In this document: positions 55,545 to 64,000 of the stretch, in pieces
Layout: the number at the start of each line of letters is the position of its first letter
Position numbering within the stretch: position 1 is the stretch's first letter
From: Cheiracanthium punctorium
Taxonomy: Eukaryota > Arthropoda > Arachnida > Araneae > Cheiracanthiidae
Direction of reading: 5' to 3'
Length of the DNA: 64,000 nt
NCBI GenBank assembly: GCA_038373885.1
Contig: JAWZYV010016590.1
Coordinates: 620,001-684,000, forward strand
The notes under the pieces: model-generated
The model's database searches: none
Told to the model about the DNA's origin: nothing
Seen by the model: only the letters and a program-made list of their open reading frames with translations
Made by a program: the position numbers and the translations under genes

Positions 55545-56024
55545 TGAGACGTCAGATATTTCAGTAAAGTTCCAGAGTTAAGACAGGTAAAACGGTTTAT
55601 TAAACATTATCTTTAAGTTACAATATAGAGTGAGAAGAGGAGAGGGGGAGACGGGTACAAAAATCAGCGTGGACAAATTAAGCAGTTCCAGTGGCAGAAG
55701 TCTCTCGATTTTCGATGTGCGGGAGTATTTACGCTTACCACACCACGTGGTTTGCGAAGACATAACTCCGCCTATCTCTTATCTCTGATCGAACCACACA
55801 CATTTACCAACATGACCCGCATCCGGGGCTACAAAGGCGTGGGGACACGTGTAGACTCTAAATAACTCAGAATCGACGGCCTGATGTCTGACAAATAACA
55901 AAATAAGTAAAACATAGCTCCAGAGCGCGCGTGGCAAGTATGACAGGAAAGCATAACTTACAGTGAAAGTACCGCTTGAACAATACCCAAACTAGTAAAA
56001 CCCAAATTACCTTTTTATACATTA
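55545..56024 (-). repeat. 5' LTR
   Basis: 480 bp partner of the 52952 copy. The terminal CA seen in the left copy reads GA here, followed by TA microsatellite. Confidence 0.88.
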
Positions 56025-56904
56025 GATATATATATATACATATATATCAATTCTCAGTAGAATTGTGGCTTAAGAGTGTCACAAAGATATCTACCTTCAC
56101 AAAAAATTTTTGAATTCTCCTGAAATTGTACCTGTTTTAAGGAATTCTTATAAATAAAAATTTCCAAAACAAAATTTTGAAGGAAAAAAGCCCTTAATTA
56201 AGCCACCCCCCCCCCCCTCAAAACTGCACTATTTTAGATGATGGTGAATAATTTTTACTTTCCAAAATTTACTATAGTTTTTTCACCATAAAATTTTCAA
56301 ATAATATCTTGCTGCAATTTTCAAACATTTAGATTTCAAAGAGTAAAAATATTCGTTGGCAGCTGCCCCACTTTCGAATTTATTTCCGAACATATTGCAT
56401 AATGGAAAAGTCAAAATACGCACTGGCTCCTTTTTGTGACATCGGGAAAATGTTTTCGTCTATTTTATTAAACCATAAATTTTCCGACTGTGTTTTTATT
56501 GGACACTATACATTTCTTTGAGTATGAATTCCAAATATTCTGATGCAAGTGAGATATTAAAAGCTCACGTCAAGATTTTAAATTATAGTTCGAAAACTAT
56601 TTTATCAACTTTCGAAAGACTGAATCGAGCTACAGCACTGGCTCACGTCCGGATTTAAATGAAAGTAATTTTGCAGTCAGTGAAATACTAAGCCAAGACT
56701 TAGGAATGAAAAATATGCCTGAATAGGCCTTAAAATGGAGAAAATGTATTTTAAAAGGGAGTGGAGTACAATTAATTTTCACTCTTTCCTTCATGATTCA
56801 CGCTGTCATAAACGTTTCAGTCACAAATATTTTTATTTATTTTTTTATGCTTTGAAAATGTATTCTTGATATTAAAATACCAATGAGTAAATGCTAAAAC
56901 TGAA
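56025..56904. other. Intergenic, no gene seen
   Basis: TA tract at the start, poly-C run at about 56205-56218, otherwise AT-rich without supported genes. Confidence 0.5.
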
Positions 56905-57170
56905 GCCCTGTGGTGTAATGGTTAGCGCACCGTGCTGCCGTCCCACAGGTCTGGGGTTCAAATCCCGGGCTGGACAAGGTCGACTCAGCCTTTCATCCCT
57001 TGAGTGCGTCGATAAAAAGAAAACCAAGCTTGCTTGAGTCAAACATTGGGGATTCGAATAAGGCTGACTACCTGGCAGAGCCATATGCATCCGCACCCCA
57101 GAGCCCATGGTCGCGCAGGCGCGGTTGGGCAGTGCAGGCCATGGCACAGGGACTGTTACGCCAATGTTTG
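56905..57170 (+). repeat. tRNA-derived SINE
   Basis: The 5' head GCCCTGTGGTGTAATGGTTA then GCGCACCG contains box A (TGGTGTAATGGTTAGC), and GGTTCAAATCC at 56955-56965 is a good box B, at normal tRNA spacing. A tRNA-unrelated body follows (GGGGATTCGAATAAGGCTGA, CATCCGCACCCCAGAGCCCA, TGGGCAGTGCAGGCCATGGC). The acceptor stem does not close as in a functional tRNA and the element runs past it, so it is a SINE, transcribed by Pol III if active and moved by a LINE in trans. No poly-A tail is obvious. Confidence 0.8.
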
Positions 57171-58067
57171 ACTAGATAATTAAACTGTTTTCAACCGGAC
57201 ACCGAAATTTTTTAGCTTACCGCCACTTTCATTAAATACATCTTATTTTAACTTGCACTGCTTGACAGTTACGTAATAGTAGAGTCATAGTAAGTAAGTG
57301 AAACTCATTTTAAATGGTAAGACTACATTTGATAGAAGACCTGAGGTAAGCCAATACCCGCACTTTCCCTTACGAAACATTTCAATTATTGTTACATGTA
57401 AAAAAATGTAATATATATCAATTACTGTGCATGTATTTTTCTTATTATCTTTAGAGTAACTCGGAATTTTAGCAATTTGCATTTTCAAAAACTTGTCTCC
57501 AGCTCATTCGATTTGAATAGAGCCCCTAAAACCAGACAGACTTGTCAGACATTTTGGCTGAGCCTGCTTACGTATATAAATGTACAAATATAATGTGAAA
57601 TAAAATAAATGCTATAGTCACAGAATTGTACACATAAATGAGTACGTAATCTATATTTCAAACTAATTTAGCTCATACTTTACAGAATCTTGAATTAACA
57701 TAGTGAATCCAATCATCTCGTAGGAATTATTAATCAAGTTTTTAATTATTTCTCAATCTGTTGGGGGCATGTACACATTATCTACTTATTTCAGATTTGT
57801 TGGGACACTTGATATCTCAACATTGAACCAATATGAAAAAAATATGTTCTATATCAAACGTCTATGACTGGATCCAAAGATCGTGAACCAAAAGGTAGGA
57901 TGAGTCATCTCCCCTATCTATATAGCACCTCTAGATTTTAAGACACAAACATGCACGAAAATTTAATATTCTATTTATAGTTAATGTAGGCTGTCTAACC
58001 TTCTAATGTCCTATTAACCTTGTTACCTTTTTAGTAATCACAGCTGTGTCAAAAAACTTCTTTAGCT
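57171..58067. other. Intergenic, no gene seen
   Basis: AT-rich. A possible element end, complement TAGGGGAGATGACTCATCCT, lies at about 57897-57916; no partner was found. Confidence 0.45.
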
Positions 58068-58156
58068 CTGTGGCGCCAGATGGGCTATTCGATGGGCCAT
58101 GTTGCTGGTAGTTCAATAGATCAATGGCAACGGCTACACTTTTTCAATGTTGGGAT
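58068..58156 (+). repeat. Diverged copy of the 25-kb repeat core
   Basis: TGTTGCTGGTAGTTCAATAG then ATCAATGGCAACGGCTACAC and TTTTTCAATGTTGGG align with 25350-25402 (CTTGCTGGTAGTTAAGTCGA, GCGATGGCAACGGCTGCCC). Confidence 0.6.
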
Positions 58157-59062
58157 TATTTAACCATATTTTCTTGCACCTAGTTGTGAAAGAGCTGAAG
58201 TAAGGTGGTTTCACTGTGGAACAACCGCCCATCAAAGGGAAAAAGAGTGAGCGTGTCTTTATCTCCCCCCTGTTGTGGACTTCCTTTTTACCTTTTTTTC
58301 TCCCTCTTCACAGTTCTATGCTTGTAAACAATCTTACAATAATCACTATTAAACTTACTTAATACTTAACTTCAAAACATGATTCCCAGGCATAGCTAGA
58401 AATTTTAGACGAATCACACAAACCCTTCAGTAAAGAAATCGGCAGGCACATAAAACTAAACATTCAAACACTCTTTTAAAATAAACACCTTTCAAATTCT
58501 CTACCCCTATTTGAACATTTTTACCGAATTTATACGTTAGAAACTGTTTTCTCTGGTTACTGTACAAGTGAATAAGGGTTTTGAGTATTCAGACTTTTCC
58601 TTTTGTGACAAACTAAACCCGCATCTCTTGGGTGAACTGAAGCGGAATCTCGAAATTCGCCAAACGTGAAGTCGACAATAGAATAGGAAATTTAAACGCT
58701 TAAAAATATTTTTCCAAATCTTCGTTCTCTTTCTCAGTATGTGCATGCGTATACATGTATATATATATATATATCTATATATATATACATCCATTCATTC
58801 AAAGTGGAAGATGAAAGCTGAAAGAGACTTATGTTGAAAATAAAATAAGGAAATTATGCAGCACGGATGTATACATCATTATTCGAGCTAATGAATTTAT
58901 TATAACTTAGGCAGAACTTCTGAGTAATAGGGAGAGTTTAAGTGATAAACTTTATTGGGTTATAAAATACGACAAGTTACTTTCAAGATTTTGTGTGTAT
59001 GAGATAGCAATTTTGATATATCTTTGATTACATTGATTTCATTCCCTCACAAAAAAGAAGTA
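58157..59062. other. Intergenic, no gene seen; (AT)n tract
   Basis: Pyrimidine-rich stretch at 58260-58310 and (TA)n at about 58757-58789; no supported gene. Confidence 0.5.
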
Positions 59063-59940
59063 AGGGAAAGGTGCTCTGAAATGATCCTAACAGGTAAAAT
59101 GAACCACATACCTCCAGATGCGTTTTCTTCCATACTTCTATCTACCGGGTAACATATAAACCAGTTGTCCCAAGTGAAGAAGAAGCAATCGCGGTATTAA
59201 ATTGATCACAGTAATAGGCGTCTAAATAGAATTCTTTCAAAAACTGGATTTTATAACATTTGCCATAAGGTAAGCATTAACGTTCCTATTTATTTAGATA
59301 AAAAAATTTTTTAGATATTCATATAGATGTATAGAAGTATAGTTTGGTTTACTGAATGGGGTATATTTTTTTTTAGATTTTTATCTAGATTAGATGCAGT
59401 GCACATATGCCTAGCTAGTTGAATGATGCATGCGCTGGGATACCTTAGAATGGTGAGTTTTGTGATATTTGTTCAAATATTCCGAGTTTTTGAAGTGGCG
59501 GAAAAAGAGATGATTTAATTTATTTCTGCATTTATTGTAGGCCATAATTTTTTAATGTAGGCCATAATTTTAAATTATAATTTTCAAATATTCTATTTAA
59601 CTTTTGTGACACTTTATTTCATTATATATAGTCATAATTACATTATATCTTTTTATTTTGCCGATAAAATGATAAACTTACAGTTACAGCCGATAAACTT
59701 ACAGTTATTTTTAAAGATCATTTATCATTTTGCCTTTTGGTTGAGGGTAAAATATTCCTCTTGCATTCTGAGAATTCTACTTTTTAATTTACTCAGTGTG
59801 GGTTGACAATATTTTTGAAATATTTTATAATTCAAAATATAGTGTAAAACATACTAGTAAAATGCCAAAGTTTTATTTAAAAATTTATGTTATTTATACA
59901 TATTTTCCCCTTACGGGAATCATTTTAGGTCACCTTCCCC
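59063..59940. mobile_element. Possible 0.9-kb TIR element
   Basis: TA at 59061-59062 then AGGGAAAGGTGCTCTGAAAT and GATCCTAACAGGTAAAAT; the complement of the right end reads GGGGAAGGTGACCTAAAATG then ATTCCCGTAAGGGGAAAAT before TA at 59941-59942. About 45 bp of imperfect inverted similarity. Internal AT-rich DNA with no transposase. Confidence 0.45.
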
Positions 59941-61595
59941 TAATATAAAATCCTTTAAAACAATGACATAATAATGCACTTTCATGCTTAGCACGTATTT
60001 TATTAAAAGCAAAATGGCGGTACAGTAAGATTCGGCTAAACTCATTTGTGTGGTGGTTTTTTGCAGCAGTGGTTAAAATTTGAGGAAAACTAAAGCCTAA
60101 GATGATCGTACAGTGGTATTATGCCGCGCATAACCTGCCTGGCAAGTACTCCTAGTATTACGCTGAAAAAATTGAAAAATGATTGACATACACCAAAACA
60201 CTAAAAAAACTAAAGACTCTATGAATTGCAACTAAATACCATTTATTCTTAGTCATTCCACTAATATTAATTAACAGACGATATTGACATAATTTTAAAC
60301 TTAAACATGTCTGGGGGAGATGTGGTTTTGGAGGATAAGGGGTATCCACAAAAGTTTTGAGACGCAAATAATAAATAGATTACTGTTAATATTCACCATT
60401 CTGATGAGGTAGCCGTCTTTACACAAGACACGATCGACGCGTGTCCTCTTGGAACCGCTGTCTTTTTCTTAAGCCCTCATCTGGCCTCTGATTCCATGTT
60501 TCTTTTGAACACAACTTGATCATATTGATTCGAAGCACACACTGATTTTTTAAGTCCGTTCACACCTTTTTCAAACTCTGCTCTCTTCTTTTTTTTTTAG
60601 CACACTCGTTCTGTCATCTCTTTTCTTTTTTTTTTTTCTCCCACGGGGTTGATTCCTCTTTTCTTACCCCCTCTTACATCATTGGCTGGAGTTTCTGATT
60701 TGTTCGTCTCGGGGAATTAATGCATCCTCTCGTCGAATCCCAGGCATGTAGGTGGATCCTTCGGAAATATATCCCGCCAAATTTGCATATCATTTTCGGC
60801 CATAAATATTTTCGGCCATAAATATTTTAACGTTGACAGTTCATTGTGCTATAGTGTCCAGACTGTCCATTGCCTGGCGCCTCTTCTAATTTACGGTCCA
60901 CTTGTGTGGTCTTCCCATGGGAACCGTCTCAAAATTATATTTTACTGCTGTTTCACTTCACCACATCTCTCCCCCGTGTACATAAAAAAAACAAGAAAAA
61001 AAAATATTCAATGTCCACAGTTACTAGTTCATTACACGTAGCTACACATGTGCTACGTTTTAAAATTTGGCACTTGTCCTGTATAGTCCATGCGATATAG
61101 TCCATCATACGTAGCAAATTATGTGCTACGTTCTACAGTGTAGTAGTTGGAGTTTAGTCCATATAGTCCGTCACGCGTAGCTACACATGGCAAAAGTCTC
61201 AGTTGTGATACATTTGTTCTCCCGTTGTGTCTCAAGCATTTTGTGGTTTCACGTGAACATTTTCGTTCTTCTTTGCGGGTTTGTTTTGTCAGATTTTGTT
61301 AAATCTGGCAGTATCGATAATGTTTCCGAACCACTTTGCATTAATAACATTAATGAGTTACCTTTGTATCTTGTTTCTCAATTTCTTCAAAATAATATAT
61401 TGTACACCAATGGGATTGTACACACATTATTATGTTTGATCACACATTCTGTACCAACATGCACCATATTTATATTATTAGAGTACCATATTTATATTAT
61501 ATATATATTAAGAATAACATACAATATCATGTGTGTCTATTACTTGTTACACATATATATTTATCTGCATATCATAAAAAATACTCGTCTTCCTT

Positions 61596-61598
<3 letters not shown>
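59941..61598. other. Intergenic; short tandem repeats
   Basis: No supported gene. ATTTTCGGCCATAAAT is repeated at about 60793-60829. Three degenerate 65-73-bp units marked TAGTCCxTxxxxCGTAGC start at 61025, 61098 and 61164, each with inverted GTAGC/GCTAC motifs. Confidence 0.5.
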
Positions 61599-61633
<35 letters not shown>

Positions 61634-61634
61634 A

Positions 61635-61671
<37 letters not shown>

Positions 61672-62713
61672 TTTTGCTCAGACAGGGGATTCATTCCTAT
61701 ATTGCACACCCTTTTATTTATACGGTACACCTCACGTACCACTGTTTCAAAATATCTAGCCATAATCATCGATGCGTTCTTATTTACTCATTCAATTCAT
61801 TAAAAGAGTTTCACCGCTAAACCCGTGCGTTCTGGAACTCTCCTCTTGTATTCCTTTTAAGCAGATCCTTCCGGCTGCGAAACTGTTTGTCGCTTGACAA
61901 TCGGAACTCATGGTTGAAATTTCCGGTTTTTCACTGCGTATAATACATCCGCGCGTTTGGAAACGGGGGAAACTGCAGCTCGACGACTCAACTCGCGCTG
62001 TAAGCAACCGGTTTATCTCCTGCGCCGGGAGTGACTCGGCACCTTTTTCGCCTGTGTTTTTTTTTTTTTTTTTTTTTTTTAGGATGTCAACGTCGTGTAG
62101 AGGTAAGTGATTGTTATTTAATTATTTTGTTAATGAAAGCTTATGCCGCCCTATTAACTGTAATTTTGTAAAGAGAAACAAACTTAACGTTACTGTTCTT
62201 ACGTTTTATTTTGTATAGCGCCGATCTGCATGTCGAGTCCATGCGGTCTGATAGGTTATTATTCTGTGAACTCCCTATGTTTACTTTAAAATAAATAGTC
62301 TTCTATTATTCTAGAGCGCGTCTTACTCATCGTGGTTATTGCCTGCAATTGCCCGATAAGTACCAAAATACAAGGGGAAATCTGCAGCTTTCCGTCCCAG
62401 GTACTCTGGTGACGCAACTCAATAATTTTATTCTAACTTGTATTAATTAAAATTTTTTGTAAAATTACTGTACTATGTAATTGTCTCTCCTATAGTTGTA
62501 TGTCCGGTATTTATTTATATGCATATTTTTGTCTTTTCATGTTGCCCTTCTCTTGCATCCTATGCGTGACATCCGAACGAACGACTCTAATCCGAACGAA
62601 CGACTCGCCCCCATGCGAATGGCTCCCTGCCGGTTTGTTTACCAACAGAAAAAGCCAAACGACAAGACCAGCTGATGCCTTGCTAACTTGTGTTTTACTT
62701 TTTATTTATTTTT

Positions 62714-62750
<37 letters not shown>

Positions 62751-62841
62751 TTTTATTTTATTTTTATTTTTTACCTACGTATGTGTGTGCCTGTTATCTT
62801 ATTGCTTGCTATTATTATCAACATTATTATATTTTGTCCGT

Positions 62842-62884
<43 letters not shown>

Positions 62885-63205
62885 GTTGTTAACATTTCCT
62901 TCATTTTCAGCTTAGCTTTTCTGCAGTGCACAAGGTTAAACGGGATATCCCTTTTGATTATATATATATCATGTCATTATTATTATAATTCTTATTATTA
63001 GTACTGTTATGATTAGCTAAATTCAATTGCCTTCCAGGTCGCGTTTTTCTCTTTTTCCTATCAGTTTTGTAATTCTCGTTTTCGTTATCCTTTCACAGAA
63101 ATTCCAATCTTTTAATCATCTACTGATGCAACCGAAAAAGAAAAACACTCTGAATGAACACACTTGGAACACTCTGGACCTCACAACTCGGCTGCTGGTA
63201 AGAAC

Positions 63206-63248
<43 letters not shown>
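61599..63248. repeat. Cluster of four long poly-T tracts with (ATT)n and (TTTA)n
   Basis: T runs at 61599-61632 (34), 62057-62080 (24), 62845-62883 (39) and 63209-63248 (40); (TTA)n at 61638-61671; (TTTA)n at about 62697-62755; and a duplicated CCGAACGAACGACTC at about 62572-62607. The sequence between them is less AT-rich than most of the window but has no recognisable protein. Open frames here are low-complexity shadows. On the minus strand the last tract begins only about 20 nt after the integrase stop codon. Confidence 0.85.
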
Positions 63249-63249
<1 letters not shown>

Positions 63250-63265
63250 AATTTTTGTTCTTTTC

Positions 63266-64000
63266 TTATGTTTGTGCTGTTTCTCGCCCCTTCCGGGAGC
63301 GGTTGCGTAACCAATAACCATGGGTGGGGGTTTTTGACTCGTCAGGGTCTGTTTCTTGTGTCTGGGGTTTTACCCGAAAAATGAGGTTTTTGTGCAATTT
63401 TTTTGCTTCTCCATGAGGTTTATTCACTTCTTTAAGTAACAAATTATTATTTCGCAAAAGTTTCATTACCCTATAAGGGCCGGTAAAAATGGGGTCAAAT
63501 TTACACTTCTTGTGCATATTTCTCATGTATACCAAATCCCCTATGTGGATTGGAGTATGTTTAGCGGGTTTTTCTAAGTTCTGCGGTTTAGCCGCTTTTT
63601 CTTGGAATATCCAGGCCTGTTGTCTGTTATTTAAATTCTGCTTAATTAATTTGTCCACAAATATTTGTATTTCCTCTTGGGACCATCTTGATTCGAAAAT
63701 ATTTTGTCCCTGTCCGTCAGTTGTATTGTCCAGGGGTATTTTAATGTCACGACCCAGAAATAGTAACGCCGGCGGGAAATTCGTCGCCCTGTGTTTAGAG
63801 GCGTTGTAATAGAGCTGCGCCCATACACTTGCATCTTCCCATTCAAAAGTGTTCTCTGCTATGCATCGAATACACTGCTGAAGCGTGCCTTGTGCTCGCT
63901 CTACCGTCCCATTCGATTGTGGGTGGTAGATCGACGAAAAACGACTCTCTATATTGAGAGATTTTAAAAAACTCCTTAATTCCTTTGATCGGAATTGAGG
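63266..64000 (-). CDS. pol: Gypsy-type (Ty3) retrotransposon integrase, 3' part of pol, partial
   Basis: Integrase inserts retroelement DNA into the host chromosome. The frame is open from the window edge (codon at 64000) for 244 residues to TAA at 63266-63268, so the 5' part lies outside. Near the start, SIYHPQSNGTVERAQGTLQQ holds the catalytic Glu of the DDE core; then WAQLYYNASKHRATNFPPAL (the usual alpha-helical YN..H..T...P block) and LGRDIKIPLD. The C-terminal GPY/F domain follows: HIGDLVYMR, FTGPYRVMKL and ending HKNLIFRVKP, which marks Ty3/gypsy type integrases. The last 30 residues are basic and Thr/Arg-rich. No stop or frameshift is seen in this part. Downstream on the minus strand a poly-A tract follows at once; I did not find the 3' LTR with confidence. 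Chromodomain is absent. Confidence 0.88.
   Translation of the reverse strand, partial: PQFRSKELRSFLKSLNIESRFSSIYHPQSNGTVERAQGTLQQCIRCIAENTFEWEDASVWAQLYYNASKHRATNFPPALLFLGRDIKIPLDNTTDGQGQNIFESRWSQEEIQIFVDKLIKQNLNNRQQAWIFQEKAAKPQNLEKPAKHTPIHIGDLVYMRNMHKKCKFDPIFTGPYRVMKLLRNNNLLLKEVNKPHGEAKKLHKNLIFRVKPQTQETDPDESKTPTHGYWLRNRSRKGRETAQT

Larger units (their letters stand above)
52952..56024 (-). mobile_element. Non-autonomous LTR retrotransposon, 3.07 kb
   Basis: Two direct repeats (52952-53434 and 55545-56024) bracket a 2.1-kb internal region. Read on the minus strand the LTR begins TGTAATGTATAAAAAGG and ends GACGTCTCA (TG...CA); the outer end of the right copy reads TAGA instead of TACA. Just inside the left copy the minus strand has GCCGGGGGGGATAT, a good polypurine tract for a 3' LTR, which sets the orientation. 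I could not match a primer-binding site. The internal region has no gag, protease, reverse transcriptase or integrase, so it must be copied in trans. It sits in a TA microsatellite, hiding the target duplication. Confidence 0.85.

Noticed and set aside
56905..56977. tRNA gene
   Set aside because: Box A and box B are good but the sequence continues into a SINE body and the acceptor stem does not pair as in a functional tRNA.
61187..61803. 190- and 123-codon open frames with long Phe or Leu runs
   Set aside because: They read through poly-T and (TTA)n tracts; the apparent hydrophobic segments are low-complexity translation, not a membrane protein.
62500..63317. Several 75-130-codon frames rich in Phe, Tyr and Leu
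   Set aside because: Generated by (TTTA)n and poly-T tracts.

Overview
The window looks like eukaryotic, repeat-rich, AT-rich intergenic DNA from an arthropod, most likely an arachnid such as a spider. That is an inference from the repeats: mariner, Tc1, piggyBac, pogo/Tigger, Helitron, gypsy and Penelope-type sequences, tRNA-headed SINEs, and a long repeat starting TACTTCCTTGTACG that I recall from spider genomes. I found no convincing host protein-coding gene, no rRNA gene, no functional tRNA gene and no CRISPR array. There is no bacterial gene organisation.

Layout. 1-3 kb: an internally deleted mariner on the minus strand, then a frameshifted, extremely AT-rich Penelope-like reverse transcriptase. 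3.9-6.3 kb: a complete-length but decayed piggyBac copy between TTAA target sites. 7.6-15 kb: a TTAA-flanked MITE, a TIR element with palindromic ends, a fold-back MITE and a 1.9-kb non-autonomous TA element. 17.1-17.9 kb: a broken copy of a multi-copy arthropod protein family. 22-27.5 kb: degenerate SINE-like units, a second TTAA MITE holding a large inverted repeat, and a 0.9-kb TIR element. 28-29.3 kb: a probable non-autonomous Helitron. 29.7-31.1 kb: an apparently intact Tc1 transposon, inserted into a ~170-bp repeat whose uninterrupted relatives lie at 32.3-32.7 kb.

34.8-38 kb: a cluster of four related or similar TIR elements plus a SINE-like piece. 38.7-41.5 kb: a composite repeat with an (ACGT)n tract, 173-bp units, an almost perfect 805-bp tandem duplication and a TTGGCGA-rich array. 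44.1-45.8 kb: a second, inverted copy of the 13-kb element. 46-50.6 kb: SINE-like sequence, a small MITE and a decayed pogo/Tigger element. 52.5-52.8 kb: a mariner-like transposase tail. 53-56 kb: a non-autonomous LTR retrotransposon with nearly identical LTRs. 56.9 kb: a clear tRNA-derived SINE. 59-60 kb: a possible TIR element. 61.6-63.2 kb: four long poly-T tracts. 63.3-64 kb: the 3' end of a gypsy-type integrase running off the window.

Only the Tc1 transposase (29893-30933) looks able to encode a complete enzyme. The gypsy integrase is open up to the window edge. Everything else that codes is broken or is a non-autonomous derivative that would depend on enzymes supplied elsewhere. All comparisons were made by eye, and boundaries are given where terminal repeats and target-site duplications could be read.
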